A DNA stretch of 64,000 bases from Rana temporaria (GCF_905171775.1 NC_053492.1:182912278-182976277); one strand, 5' to 3'. Positions 30,754 to 43,100 are shown, counted from the stretch's first letter. Notes: generated by a model from the letters alone, not told the origin. Translations and numbers: made by a program.

Positions 30754-31400
30754 GCACACATACACACATACACTTTGTCAAGCACTGGTTGATAACTGTG
30801 CAATTTTATACATTTTGCGATTTTGATCGTTTTTTGCTCATAGGTAAAATTGTTCTTTTATGAATTACAGCGGGTCTGTTTTCCAAAAAAACATATATTT
30901 TTATACAAAATGGAACTGCGTATTTATTCTTGAAGCTGTGAAGACATCGGATGTGAAAATTGTCTGAGCTTTTAGAAGCAATGATACAGGGTTACCAGAC
31001 TAGTTTCTGTGCAGTGGTGAGAGAACTTGCAAAGTCTTCTATGATCCATTCAGAATTTATTTACAGCCCAGAATTCTATAGTTATGTTGGGATTTAATCC
31101 ACAGCTCAACATACACATTAGGAATATATTTAGTGGGTTGAATATTTTGGGTTGCTACAGTGGAAACGGTTGAAGGTGTTTATCTGCTGCTCGTAACAAC
31201 AAGGTCTCCAGTCAAACGGGAATGTGCAGCAAATGATTTTTAGCTTCTTTTTTTTTATTGGTATGTTTTTGTTATTTATATTAAGTTTACCTAAATGATT
31301 TAAACTGTTTTTGTATTTACAAAGAACTGTTTTCAATAAATTGAATGTAAACTCGACTTCATAGTGTTAATATAAACCATATTAAAAATATTTGTGTCGT
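30079..31400 (+). other. AT-rich sequence, candidate distal 3' UTR with AATAAA at 31,335
   Basis: This stretch lacks recognised elements apart from the AT repeat at 30,702-30,749. AATAAA at 31,335-31,340 is followed by a GT-rich 'tttgtgtcgtctgt' near 31,393. If B3GNT5 has a long 3' UTR, it could end here. This is inference only. Confidence 0.3.
30702..30749. repeat. (AT)n microsatellite
   Basis: About 24 uninterrupted AT units, followed by 'aatatgcacacatacacaca'. Confidence 0.92.
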
Positions 31401-31739
31401 CTGTAATCATGTCAAGTGCTCATGGGTGTTCTTCAGTGTGCTTTATCACCTACTGCTTTTTAATTTGTTCAAGTGAAGTTGGAACAGAGCTGGAGTGACT
31501 TTACTGGTTGCACAAATGCTGCACTTTAGTGTTCGATAAATGCTGACATGTTCATTGCTCCAGTGCAAAACAAGTGAGCAAGAAGAATCCCCCTTGAGGA
31601 AAATACCTGGCTGGGATGAAACTTCATTCTCTGTGAATTAATAAACCCTTCTAGCAGCATTAATAAAGCTTTGGATACCCTGAGACAAATGCAGCATAAA
31701 GCAAAGTGACAGTGAACTACACTAAGCATATACAGCCAA

Positions 31740-32015
31740 GCCTAAAGCTGGCTATAGACGGTTATTTATAGACTGCAGGAAACGCCTAATATATTCCTCC
31801 TTCCACACCAGGGAGGTGGATTGAGAAATCCCCATGTTGGGACATTGTATTCTGACTATGACCCACTGCTGTCAAAATACACTGATCAGTGGCAGCAGCC
31901 GGAGATCGAGAGATTTTTAACATGTCTCTTTGACAGTAGTCAATCCAGTGTTGCACAGGGATGGCCACACGCTGAACAGACCAAATCTTGTTCAGCATAT
32001 AACCAGCTTTAGGCA
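31740..32015. mobile_element. Probable MITE ('aaagctggctatagac' ends)
   Basis: It starts 'ctaaagctggctatagacgg' and ends 'tataaccagctttaggc', an imperfect inverted repeat. The inner block 'tgctgtcaaaatacactgatc' also occurs at 15,711-15,731, and 'ttgttcagcatata' resembles 17,176-17,190, so these loci share a family. Confidence 0.6.
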
Positions 32016-32834
32016 TCAAACGGACACTATGAATGTTCATGGATGCAGCATTACTGCTCTGCTGGGGGCAGTGTGAAAAAAACATTAATTTGCATAATAA
32101 GTAAAAGCAGCAGTCTATAGAGCTTAGTAAGGCAATCTGTGTTCAGTTTAACTTTGCAAAAAGAATGTATGGGTTTATGGTTCTTGTCATTATTTGAGAA
32201 GACTTGGATTGTAAATACACATAAGATTGTCCACAATACCATCCACAGAGCAGAATAGGACATGCTATAGGTCAGTCATTTCTATGCTGCATGGGTAGTT
32301 TTCCTGCACATGTTGGATGTGAATAGAAGGACCCAAAAGCAGTAAGAGGAAAGCTTGGCATTCTACATTTTTTTTTTTTTTTTTTTTTTCAGACCTATCC
32401 TGCCCCTCCAACAAATATAATGGATAAATATATAGACAATGGTCATGTCAAGCTAGCCTCATCCTTGCCACAATATACTATAGCTTTACTATTCACCTTT
32501 TTGTATGTGCTTGAAGTCGCCATCATCTGGACACATGTAAATTTAAACTTCTATTTCTCTTTTGTCAGAAAATGTTCAAACTGTTAGGAATGTTTTATGT
32601 GTTAACATTTAGTATCTGACAAGGAGAAATAGGGAATTATGCTATTGCCAATGATTGCCAAAAGTTTTTGATCTGATGACAAAAATTGTTTTTACCCAAG
32701 ATAGGTATTTTTATTAAAATAGACACGTTTCAACCTAGCTTGATGAAAATGGATGTATTTGAAAATTATACCATTCTATAAGCAAAAGTAGGTGGCCAGA
32801 ATGAATTGAATAAATGTATTGTTTAAAGCGTATT
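32016..32834. other. No gene recognised
   Basis: AT-rich, with a T-run at 32,369-32,389. Near 32,818-32,846 'attgtttaaagcgtat' is tandemly duplicated at the edge of the next repeat. No coding signal. Confidence 0.4.
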
Positions 32835-33180
32835 GTTTAAAGCGTATCTAAACCGAAAGACAAAAGATCTTTATATATTGCAGCTTACCAATCCTTAGAT
32901 TTGGTGGCTGCATTCATTTTCTGTTATGGGGTGTGTGTTAGTGGGCGTCCTGACACCCCTGCTCGCCCCCTCCCCCCTCAAGAGGCTTTCTCCACACCAG
33001 GAAGAAAGCCTTGCATTACGGTGGTGAGTTACAGACAGAAGAACAGGAAGTGAGCATTTCTCAGAAGAAATTAGGACATTTAAAAGCAAAAGTGAAGGAT
33101 GAGTTTAAGTGAAGAAGGACTGCACTAAGGTAAAGGAAGCTATTTAGGGAAAAACATTTTTTTCCTTTACAACCCTTTTA
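32835..33180 (+). repeat. Family C repeat, uninterrupted copy
   Basis: 'aaagcgtatctaaaccgaaag' is followed by 'gtgtgttagtgggcgtcctg', 'cacaccaggaagaaagcc', 'acagaagaacaggaag', 'ggacatttaaaagcaaaag' and 'cactaaggtaaaggaagc', and the block ends 'cctttacaacccttttaag'. This is the intact counterpart of the copy split by the palindrome at 15,821-16,671. Confidence 0.7.
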
Positions 33181-33478
33181 AGCCTATTGCACACAGGCCA
33201 AATGTCGGGCAACGTCGGCCTGTTCAATAAATGCGGCGGACATTCGGCCCGTGTGTATGGCAGCCAGTCTGACAAAAGCTGGTTGAGCATGCTGGGAAAC
33301 CAGCAGCCAACCGGTTCTTGATCGGCACTCTCAACTAATAGCTGAGAGCGCCGACTGGAGTGTTCTGGTGGGGAGCCCTCCCCCTTTCTAAACACAATAG
33401 CACAGCAGGGGCGCTTGCTGTACTAACATTGGATTGTTGGTACATGGGCTCTGACCAGAGCTGTGTGTACTAGGCTTT
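33181..33478. mobile_element. Probable MITE ('aagcctattgcacaca' ends)
   Basis: The left end 'aagcctattgcacacaggcc' and right end 'gctgtgtgtactaggcttt' are imperfect inverted repeats. The interior contains 'cagccagtctgacaaaagctggttg' and 'caactaatagctgagagcg'. A fragment ending 'tctatggccagccttagg' (33,540-33,558) follows and belongs to another MITE group. Confidence 0.55.
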
Positions 33479-33830
33479 AGGCCCTATTCATACCTGTCAA
33501 TTTTTTTTAGCTCCTTCTGAACCGGCCGAGATTTGTACCGTCTATGGCCAGCCTTAGGGTGAAGGTTGCATGAAGACAACCTTGGAGAGCAACACTGGCT
33601 GGAGAGAGTAGTGTTGGATAAATTGGTAGATTATATGTACCTAACTGCCAAACAATTTTAAAAAAAAATAAAGCGTCTTTGATTTTGCCTGTAATGCCTC
33701 CATAGCCTTGCATATGATTTCTTTCTAGGTCGTTTATAAATGCAATTTAAAACAGAACATTAGTAATTATGTAAACTTCTATGTAATTTTGGAATGTAAG
33801 GATGTGGTTCTTGTGTCTGGGAGACAAAGA

Positions 33831-33878
<48 letters not shown>

Positions 33879-34794
33879 AATATGATGCTCACTGACAGTT
33901 TTATGATCTTTACATCAAACCCTAGCAAAATGAACACAGCACACAAATTACACATTTCATAAATGGTGCACACTTGCGTTTATCTTTGGTAAACATTTGA
34001 TTTACCAGGCTAGCTAGAGAGCCAGGACCTCAGCCTTATTTACAAGCGCTGTCATCACTGAAGCTCACATTAAAAATTCAAGGTGAAAGGAAAAACGTTT
34101 CTACGTGTTCTGTAGTAACTATGGAAATGAATATGACGTACAGTAAACATTGTTATCTTCCTTGATGAGCGCTGTCCTAAACACATGAGAATCATTTAAA
34201 AAAAAAAAAACATTGGATTTCTGCTACTACCAAAGAGAGATGGTAGAGCACACATTTTCTTGAAAGCTAAAATTTATGGCTAATTTCAGAATAATGAAAC
34301 GGTAGCTGAATTGACATGGATAGTCTTTGTTCTTGCATAGGGTGGTAAATATTGTATGGTAAATTAAAATAATAAATTACAAACATTACACTAGAAAGTA
34401 GAGCACCTGATTCTCCATTATGCATAGGCAACAGGTTCTCTGTGCTGTCAGAACTTATTTTTGTACTTAACAGAATATTATAGGTTTTTCTGAAAATGTG
34501 CCCAGACATTCTCCTTTACAATGTACCTAATGGATATTTATTTTTTATTTTTTTGGTGCCATTATACATTCACATGCTTTATTAGTATACAGCAGTGCAT
34601 CTTTAGAAACCATTTTCTGCTTCTCAAAGTATGGGTACCATTAGTCTGTTTCCTGGGGACAGTCCCCGATTAGAGGGGTCTGTCCCCAGAAAAAAAGCAT
34701 CCCTAGAGTAATTTCTGACTGCCTTATGGCAGAGACATCGCTGGTGCCAGGTACCCGCATTTTTGACGGGGTGCCCCAAGTCTTGACACTGATG
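33479..34794. other. No gene recognised; one (GT)n run
   Basis: Includes a (GT)n microsatellite at 33,836-33,875 and otherwise AT-rich, single-copy-looking sequence. 'gtccccgattagaggggtctgtcccc' near 34,662-34,690 forms a small imperfect hairpin. No gene is supported. Confidence 0.4.
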
Positions 34795-34798
34795 TTAA

Positions 34799-35306
34799 AG
34801 CGGGAGTTCACCCATTTATTTAATTGTTGCCCTTTTCCCCTTAGATTCCTGCTCGTTTGGTCTAGGGGAATCGGCTATTTGTTTTAAAATATGATCCGTA
34901 CTTACCCGTTTTCGAGATGCATCAGCTTCTTCCATCGCTTCCGGGTATGGGTCTTCGAGAGTGGGCGTTCCTTCTTGATTGACAGTCTTCCGAGAGGCTT
35001 CCGACGGTCGCATCCATCGCGTCACTCGTAGCCGAAAGAAGCCGAACGTCTGCGCACCGACGTTCGGCTTCTTTCGGAAAATCGTGACGCGAAGGATGCG
35101 ACCGTCGGAAGCCTCTTGGAAGACTGTCAATCAAGAAGGAACGCCCATTCCCGCAGCCCATACCCGGAAGCGACGGAGAGGATGCATCTCGTAAACGGGT
35201 AAGTACGGATCATATTTTAAAACCAATAGCCGATTCCCCTAGAGGCCTAGACAAAACAAGCATTAATCTAAGGGGAAAATGTGCTCTCTAACGGTGAACC
35301 TCCGCT
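34799..35306. mobile_element. Palindromic TTAA-flanked MITE, copy 2
   Basis: It is flanked by TTAA (34,795-34,798 and 35,307-35,310), with ends 'agcgggagttcaccc' and 'ggtgaacctccgct'. The interior inverted repeat is that of copy 1 at 13,916-14,433 ('gattgacagtcttccgagag' with its mirror). The central stretch between the arms is shorter and differs from copy 1, around 'gccgaacgtctgcgcaccgacg'. Confidence 0.8.
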
Positions 35307-35570
35307 TTAAGCTTCAGTGCTGATGTCCAGTGTCCCTTGCACTCCATGCATTTTTACACCCCTGTGCTCCTGCGCATTACACACTCCTGAGCTCCTGTGC
35401 ATTACACCATTCAGTCCTGACCCATTTGTTTTTCATAATGCACTCCTGACCTCTGCGGTCTGTGTGTGATACTCAGGTTTTATTTACCCATACCCCTTGA
35501 AGACCCTCCCACTGCAAATTTGCCACATGTTGTGTTACACTATGTGATTTATTATTGCTCTGTGTCTTTA

Positions 35571-36392
35571 ACTACTTCAGCCCTGGATCATATTGCTGGT
35601 CAAAGACCAGGCCACTTTTTGCGATTCGGCACTGCGTCGCTTTAACTGACAATTGCGTGGTCGTGCGACGTGGCTCCCAAACAAAATTGGTGTTCTTTTA
35701 TTTGTTGTGCTATAAACAAAAATAGAGCGACAATTTTGAAAAAAAAATAATATTTTTTACTTTTTGCTATAATAAATATCCCCCAAAAATATAAAAAAAA
35801 ATAAAATGTTTCCCTCAGTTTAGGCCGATACGTATTCTTCTACAAAAAAAAAATCGCAATAAGCGTTTATTGATTGGTTTGCGCAAAAGTTATAGCGTTT
35901 ACAAAATAGGGTAAAGTTTTATGGCATTTTTATAAAAAAAAATGTTTTACTAGTAATGGCGGCGATCAGTGATTTTTATTAGTACTGTGACATTATGGCG
36001 GACACTTTTGACATATTTTTGGGACCATTGGCATTTGTATAGTGATCAGTGCTATAAAAATGCATTGATTACTATAAAAATGCCACTGGCAGGGAAGGGG
36101 TTAAGTATGTTCCCTGGGTGTGTTCTAACTGAAGGGGGGGGTGGACTGACTAGGGGAAATGACTGATCGCTGTTCATACATTGTATGAACAGCCAGTCAG
36201 GCATTTCTCCCCCTGACAGGACCGGGAGCTGTGTATTTACACACACAGCTCCCGGTTCTCGCTCTGTAACGAGCGATCGCGGGTGCCCGGCGGTGATCAT
36301 GACCATCAGGGGCGAGCGGGAGGGGGGGGGGCGCGCCCCTATTGGCTGCTCGGCGAGATGACGTATAATGGCTGGTCGGCAAGCAGTTAAGC
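35571..36392 (+). repeat. Family A repeat, nearly full-length copy
   Basis: 'aactacttcagccctggatc' begins and 'tcggcaagcagttaag' ends the block. Between them are 'aaagaccaggccactttttg', 'gctataaacaaaaatagagc', 'tcgcaataagcgtttatt', 'ggcggcgatcagtgat' and 'tttttgggaccattggc', plus a GC-rich distal third with the palindrome 'gggagctgtgtatttacacacacagctccc' (36,225-36,254). No coding. Confidence 0.7.
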
Positions 36393-36458
36393 TCTGTTCC
36401 CTTCTATTTAGCTGAAATTTCTCACCATAGTTCCTTATATTCCCCTCCACTCCACACT

Positions 36459-36484
36459 TCTTTCTTTCTTTCTTTCTTTCTTTC
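36459..36484. repeat. (TTTC)n microsatellite
   Basis: Six consecutive ctttcttt-type units just outside the family A copy. Confidence 0.85.
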
Positions 36485-36749
36485 AACTGCAACGTTTTTC
36501 TATCTATGAATATCCATCATTAAACGGAACATTCAAAAGGATTCATCGTCTGTCTCTCGTAACAGTGAGTTATTCATGGAGTTAAGCTGTCTGAATTGAT
36601 GCAAGGGATAAATAGAACACCAGGTAGTGTAAGCCCTACATGAGCTGGAGATAAAGTTTATGGCCTTGTAGTTGAAACTGAACACCACACCCACAATTCA
36701 TTGTTTTGCGCTATGCACACCACATCATTTTTCTGCTTGTGTTGCCAAA

Positions 36750-37095
36750 AGCATTTGTTTTTTTGCTGTTTTCAATATGTTTATTGAGTTTTTAGATAAA
36801 CAAGAGATTCATAAACAAGCTCATTGATCGCCCGCGCAGGGGCTAGAAATGTGTGAAAATTACCAATGATCAATAATGTTCACAATTATCCTATGACATA
36901 GTGAAAATAGGGGATGGTATCAAAAAAGAGAGACTGCGTAAAATGCCCTATCCCCAAAATTGTCGCAGAAGGGGAGGCTCTTCTCCAGCAACCCCCCTCC
37001 ATAGGAGGCAATAGCAGAAACCAGGACAGTGATAGACCAGAAAGAAAGCCAAAAGACAGAGAGAGGGGGTCATAGATAGGAGAGGGGAGCTTTTT
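36750..37095 (-). mobile_element. Candidate L1-type LINE 3' end
   Basis: On the minus strand the block ends 'aaactcaataaacatattg' + 'aaaacagc' and an A-rich tail, resembling the 3' termini of L1/Tx1-like LINEs. The upstream minus-strand part is C/T-rich ('ccccctctctctgtcttttg'). No coding region remains. Assignment is by overall look only. Confidence 0.35.
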
Positions 37096-37260
37096 GTTTT
37101 TTTAATACCTTCAGTGACTTATTCTAAAAGTCCATGACCAATTGTTTAAGTATGTGTTAAACATGTGTGTGATTTTGTGGGTGTGGTTTTTCCACTGATT
37201 TAGTTTTGAAAATATGGTAACTTTAACACAAAAGTAATTATAGACCAATCTTACAGAATC

Positions 37261-37440
37261 CAAGGTGTTGATTTAATAAAACCGAAGCGTGCAAAATCTG
37301 GTGCAGCTCTGCACAGAAACCAATCAGCTTACAGGTTTTATTGTCAAAACTTCATTGAACAAGCAGAAGTTGGAAGCTGATTGGCTACCATGCACAACTG
37401 CACCAGAATTTACACTCAAGTTTTAATAAATCAACCCCTG
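37261..37440. mobile_element. Short palindromic MITE ('gttgattta' ends)
   Basis: The ends 'ggtgttgatttaataaaac' and 'gttttaataaatcaacccc' are inverted repeats, and the interior, 'caaaatctggtgcagctctg' mirrored by 'gcacaactgcaccagaattt', makes a hairpin. A second copy at 63,472-63,908 is split by another MITE. Confidence 0.7.
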
Positions 37441-37559
37441 AATGTCTGGGTCATGTTCTTAGAATATAAGTATAGACATTTAGTTTTTACCCTGGTGGTG
37501 GCTAAATCATTGACGTGGTCAAGCATTTCTGGGAGCTAAGACTACAGCTGCTCAAAGTT

Positions 37560-37806
37560 CCTGCTGGCAGTCCCGATTTCGGCTGAGATTATAGAGAAAT
37601 CTGTGTAGGTTTCTGCACAGATGTCAATGTAAATCGCGGGCCGAAATCGCAAAAAGTAGTACAGGAACTACTTTTTGAAATTGGTGCAGCGCCGCACCGA
37701 TTAGAGCGGTGCCATTGCCGGCAATTCCCGGCAAATACTGCTATTTTGACATGCGATTTGACATGCCAAATCGCATGTCAAAACATACCAGTGTGAACCA
37801 GGCCTT
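37560..37806. mobile_element. Copy of the MITE family found at 63,561
   Basis: 'gccgaaatcgcaaaaagtag' with 'tacaggaactactttttga', 'gtgccattgccggcaattcc' and the right end 'accagtgtgaaccaggcc' match 63,561-63,842. The left end is degraded, and no target duplication was found. Confidence 0.6.
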
Positions 37807-39309
37807 CAACTATCAGTTTACTTTAATTAGAAAACAAATGAAAACACACACCTTTTCCATTACATATAATACTTTATAACACTTGAATAGATGATTCCCA
37901 GTGGGCCCAAGATGAAATATGCTACAGCTCTTGGTAACCTATCACAATTTCTTAAAGATTAGTCAGCTTTTTCATTTAAGGTGCATGAACTTATGGCAGT
38001 TAATCGGATATTATCTTTTTCTTCATGAGTATAGTAAACTGAGTTCTGTTCATACCTTTAAAAACAACAAAAATGGAGAAAGGACAACATTTTGTTCAGA
38101 GTGATATACTTGATTCCGTATTTAATTTTCCTAGGTATGAACCCGATTGGGCACCATGGACAAAAATGTATCCCCAAACCTCTGTCACAATGAGGGGGGA
38201 TCAGCGAGAGGCTGCAAGAGTGGAACATGTTACAAGTGCCACCCTAAAAGACAGATGGAACATGTACCATGTTCCCAAAGGTGAACTTATCCTTTAAGGT
38301 CATGTATGCTGAGCATAATAAATATTCCAGCCCACCTATTGTCACACCCCTCGATTGGGTGTAATTAGATTTACAATCAGAGAATTTCCCCATGGCTGCA
38401 TATGAAGTCCACTGGTCGTAGCTAAGCAGTTTCACTGGTCTTACCCTGCTACCTCAGAGGTGTATTATGTTTCCAATGTGGTGTCCATCATCTTGCTATT
38501 GAATGGGACTCGGTTACTCTTGATCTGATATATAATAACGCAATTACTTGAGCAACTGCAATCCTTTCATTGAGAACTACAGACTGACCACTGCTAAGGC
38601 TGTTGGGACTTGTAGTTTTCCATTCACAGAGCACTGTGAATGAGTGATATGGCCGAGCTGTGTTTTTTTTTTTTTTATTTTGACAGTTAGCAGGGAAGAT
38701 GATATCAGTGATATAAGATCAAAGTGGTGGTAAGACTGAAAAAAATGGAGGTTGACTAATATCAATTTCTGTGACTTCAACAAGACTAGTTTAGTCGTTT
38801 TTTTCATCTTCATGGAAGCTTCTTTTTTTTTTTTTTTTTTTTTGCACCTCAGTTTAATAAAATAATTGATAACTGTGCTGGATTTGTTGCGGTTGTTGTG
38901 TAACAAAGTTCAGAATTAATCGAACATCCTTGCGTGTAGAAGAGGCGCCAGCAAAAGCTAAGGACACAATCAGTATAAACTGCTTAATTAAAGTGTGTAG
39001 ATCAATTTACGCCGAAAACTATACAGGATGTGAATATGATTAAAATGACACTTCTCCCCCTGCTTGATATGTTTCCTTTGTGTTATGATTGCCCATTGTC
39101 TCTCACAGCTTTAGCCCTAATTTTCAGTCAGGATTATTATTGGCCAGTGTTTACATCAAGGCCTTGTGGACAGCTGTATAAATAATTGGGCCTCTCGTAT
39201 GCATAATCTTGCTACCAGCAAAATCCTGCATAGAAATGTGCTCTGTACACATGTTACATTTGAGCAATGTTTACATTTGTACAGTACAAATGGCCCAGTT
39301 AATAAGACA
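37807..39309. other. No gene recognised
   Basis: AT-rich sequence with T/A runs (38,661-38,677, 38,821-38,843). Open frames here are short and low in complexity or lack family resemblance. A block 'gcaccatggacaaaaatgta' near 38,151 is unrecognised. Confidence 0.4.
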
Positions 39310-39699
39310 TACAGTGCATCTGGAAAGTATTCACAGCGCTTCACTTTTTTCACATTTTTATGTTACAGGCTTATTCCAAAATCAATTTAAATTTTTTATT
39401 TTCCTCTAAATTCTACAAGCAATGCCCCATAATGACAATGTGATAGAAGCTTTTTTGAAATCCTTTGCAAAGTTTTTTAAAAATAAAAGTCGAAAATATA
39501 CATAAGTATTAACAGCCTTTACCATGACACTCAAAATCGAGCTTGGGTTGCATCCTGTTTTTACGGATCATCCTTGAGATGTTTCTACAAATGATTGGAG
39601 TCCACATGTGGTAAATTCAGTTGATTGAATATGATTTTAAAAGGCACATGCCTGTCTATGTAAGGTCCCACAGTTAACAGTGCATGTCAGAGCACAAAC

Positions 39700-39879
39700 A
39701 AAGCCTTGAAGTCCAAGGTATTGTCTGTAGACCTCCGAGATAGGATTGTATGGAGGCACAGATCTGGGGAAGGGTACAGAAACATTTCTGCAGCATTGAA
39801 GGTCCCAATGGCCTTCATTATCCATAAATGGAAGGAGTTTGGAATGACCAGGATAAGGCAATCTAGGAAGCCCTTCAAC
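39700..39879 (+). pseudogene. Tc1 transposase N-terminus (DNA-binding region), truncated
   Basis: The open frame from 39,706 reads 'MKSKVLSVDLRDRIVWRHRS' then 'GEGYRNISAALKVPMAFIIH'. This is the first helix-turn-helix of Tc1 transposases, where SK.LS.DLRDRIV.RH..GEGY..IS..L is conserved. A few residues are missing after 'KVP' compared with the family. The frame runs into the hAT insertion at 39,880, after which the coding sequence is foreign. Inactive. Confidence 0.8.
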
Positions 39880-40586
39880 CAGTGGCGGAACTACCACCAT
39901 AGCGACCCACGCGGACGCTATGGGGCCCGCAGCCGAGTGAGGATCAGGGGGGCCCGGCAGGAACGTCGTTCACGTTAGCAGCCGTGGCTGCTTACACACA
40001 CACTGCTCCAGGCACGCTCTGCCAATGAGAGCACACTGCCGAGGGATCTCCTAGAGACTTCACAGCTCTGACACAGCCGAAGGGAGACCGGGGATGCAGA
40101 AGATTTCATTTCCTGCCTCTGTGCCGTGCCGATTTCTGAAGATGAGGTCAGGTAGGTGGAGAAGCATGGCTTTCTATGTTGAGGAAGGAGGGGGTGAGAA
40201 TTCCTGCCTGGGGGAGATTCTTTTGGTGGGGAGGTTAAGGAAAGGGGGTGGGTTTGGTTTTGGAGAAGGACCCCCCTCCCCCCTGTAAGTTTCTTGTAGA
40301 GAAGTTTACAGGGGGTGGTTATTGGCAGGGATTTGGTTCTGAGTGGGAAGTTTGTTAAATGAAGGGAGATATTATTTAGCATTAGAAATGAGGGAGATAT
40401 TTTTGCCTTGAGGTGTGATCAGAGACAGGGGGGTTAATATTATGGGGATATATGAGGGAGGGTGGTGTTTTGCAGTGGGGAGTTTTGCTTGTGGGTGGGG
40501 GGTTCTTAAGCAGTAGAGGGGGGGGGGATTTTTTCCTTTAGTTCACACTGATGTGGCTCTGCAAGGTGTATTTTGTGTGGGCATTA

Positions 40587-40798
40587 AGGATGAGCTCCGG
40601 CGTGTTCGCATAGAACACGTGCAGAGCCCGCCAGGAAGTCGGCACCCACGCTGCGCTAATCACAGCCAGGCAGACATTTCCCGATGCTCGGCTGCAGAGA
40701 TCGGGAAATGTCTGCCTGGCTGTGATTAGCGCAGCGCGGGTGCCGACTTCCTGGCGGGCTCTGCACGTGTTCTATGCGAACACGCCGGAGCTCATCCT
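40587..40798. mobile_element. Near-perfect palindromic MITE flanked by TA
   Basis: The left arm from 'aggatgagctccggcgtgtt' is mirrored by the right arm ending 'aacacgccggagctcatcct'. The 212-bp element folds on a centre near 40,692 with very few mismatches. TA lies on both sides (40,585-40,586 and 40,799-40,800), compatible with a Tc1/mariner-mobilised MITE. A partial copy is at 8,784-8,920. Confidence 0.8.
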
Positions 40799-41504
40799 TA
40801 GTGGGCATGGCAGCCCATTTATACTGTGTGGGCTGCTGTGCCTCCCTAAATACAAAGAAAAGGTCTATAGGACCCTCCACCATTTCTGGAGTCGCAGCCC
40901 GCACAGGAATCGCAAATGCAGAGCAGTTTCCAGTGTGGGTGTGATTTCTAGTGTGTGCAGCATGCCATTAGGATTAAGGGCCGGTTCATACTGCTGCAAT
41001 GCGGGAACCCTGCAAATCCACTGGGGGTTCCCACATCGCATGTCTCCTGTCGGCAGTTCACACTGCCCCATATGAACTGCTGGGAGTGCCAATTAAAACT
41101 TAATGGCACCCCCAAATCAGTTCGCATATCGCAGTGCGATCTGCAAATTCGGACAGGAATTGAATCACATGGGTGTGAACACCCAGGGCTCAAGTCCTGC
41201 GGGAACGCATGGGAACAACGTTCCTTTACTTTTTCCACAGCAGGAATGCCGTTCTCATTGTCAAGGTGCACCGACCTCCCCTACCTCTGTCCTCCTATTC
41301 CTCCTCCTCCAGCGGCCGCTGTTACAAAGACCCAGCTCTAGTGATGGGTGAACACTGATCCATTGGCAAATTGAATCAGTGTGATGTAAATTATAGGAGC
41401 CGGGACTTTGTTACAGCGGCCACTGGAGAAGGAGGAGGTGGACTGAGAGAGGGGAGGACGGGATATTCAAATCCCAGATTCAGACACATGCCAGGCTTCA
41501 TTGC

Positions 41505-42110
41505 TAGACACAGATCAGGCTGCATTGCTGCACACTGATCGGGCTGCATTTGATGGACACTGGCAAGGCTGCATTGATGGGCACTGGTAAGACTGCATTG
41601 ATGGGCACTGGTAAGACTGCATTGATGGGCACTGGTAAGGCCATATTTGGTGGGCACTGGCAAGGCTGCATTTGATGGGCACTGGCTAGGCTGCATTTGA
41701 TGGACACTGGCAAGGCTGCATTTCATGGGCGCTGATCAGGTTGCATTTGATGGGCACTGATCAAGCTGCATTTCATGGGCACTGATCGGGCTGCATTTGA
41801 TGGACACTGGTAAGGTTGCATTTGATGGGCACTGATCAGGTTGCATTTGATGGACACTGGCAAGGCTGTATTGATGAGCACTGGCAAGGCTGCATTGATG
41901 GGCACTGATCAAGCTGCATTTGATGGGCACTGATCAAGCTGCATTTGATGGGCACTGGTAAGGCGGTAAGGCTGCATTTGATGGGCACTGATCACGCTGA
42001 ATTGTTTGGGCACTGGTAAGGCTGCAATAATGGGGCACTGATCATGCTGCATTTGATGGGCACTGGCAAGGCTGCATTGATGGGCACTAATCAGGCTGCA
42101 TTTCATGGGC
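41505..42110. repeat. Minisatellite of ~24-25-bp units inside the hAT element
   Basis: About 24 imperfect units of the form 'tgcatttgatgggcactgat' + 'caggc', with variation between 'gatcaagc', 'ggtaagg' and 'ggcaagg'. Minus-strand frames with recurrent 'HQMQP'/'SAHQCS' residues are only translations of the array. Confidence 0.9.
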
Positions 42111-42929
42111 ACTGAGGAGTGAGCGGCCCAGGGCCTGGGGCCCCACTTTGCACAATCAATACAGGCAGCCTGAGAAGAGGGGCCACATGCCAGCATACTC
42201 ACTCAGCAATCCCAAACTTACTCTTCTGCACAGATTAACACATGTGTGCAGACGCATTGGGGTAGCAGGGGTCCCACACATTGGAGCCTGCATAGAAATA
42301 TAGTGCAGAAGGAGTCCCAGTTGTTGCAACTTGTTTTAGAAATTCCCTGCGAGGGAACCATTATCACACAGTGTGGTGTGTTTTATTGTTAGTATAGCAT
42401 ACAGATTAAATTATTTTGTTGTTACATCTGTGCTATATTTATTTGTTTAATGCATGTGAATGTTAGATGTGTCCTCAACTCATAAACTGGCGCTTCACAA
42501 TAAATATTGCAGTTTATTCATTAAAAAAGTAGTACATAAAACATACATATACTGTGTGTATGTATATATATATAGTAATCTCATGTTGTGCAGGGACATT
42601 TCTAAACACGTGCCACTACTATAGACACCCAGCAGGTGTGATATTTAAAGGATTTTTTTTTTTCACTTTAAGCATCATTAAAATCACTGCTCAAGAAAAA
42701 AATACAGTTTTTAAAACTTTTTTTTCCATTGATACATGTTCCCTGGGGCAAGACACGGGTTCTCAAAGACGTTTTCCAACAATAACTTGAATATTGGGCT
42801 TTAAAATTAGCACTTTTGAATTCGAACGTTCGAGTCCCATAGACGTCAATGGGGTTCTAAATGTTCGCGCAAACGATCGGTCTGTTCGAACGTTCTGGTG
42901 CGAACCGAACGCGGGTATGTTCGGCTTAT

Positions 42930-43100
42930 CCCTAGACACAGGTCACGCTGTATGGGGCACAGGTCACGCTGTATGGGGCACAGGTCACGCTGCTTGGGGC
43001 ACAGGTCACGGTGTATGGGGCACAGGTCACGCTGTATGGGGCACAGGTCACGCTGTATGGGGCACAGGTCACGCTGTATGGGGCACAGGTCACGCTGCAT
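42930..43100. repeat. Tandem array of 21-bp units near the hAT right end
   Basis: About eight near-identical units 'acaggtcacgctgtatgggg' + 'c'. The unit length is 21 bp, a multiple of three, so open frames on both strands run through it (GTGHAVW-type repeat). This does not indicate a gene. Confidence 0.92.

Noticed and set aside
41391..42202. Long minus-strand frames rich in His/Gln/Met/Pro repeats
   Set aside because: They translate the ~24-25-bp minisatellite inside the hAT element. Unit variation and overlapping frames argue against a gene.
41505..43100. Possible CRISPR-like array
   Set aside because: The units are contiguous tandem repeats without unique spacers, in a vertebrate genome.
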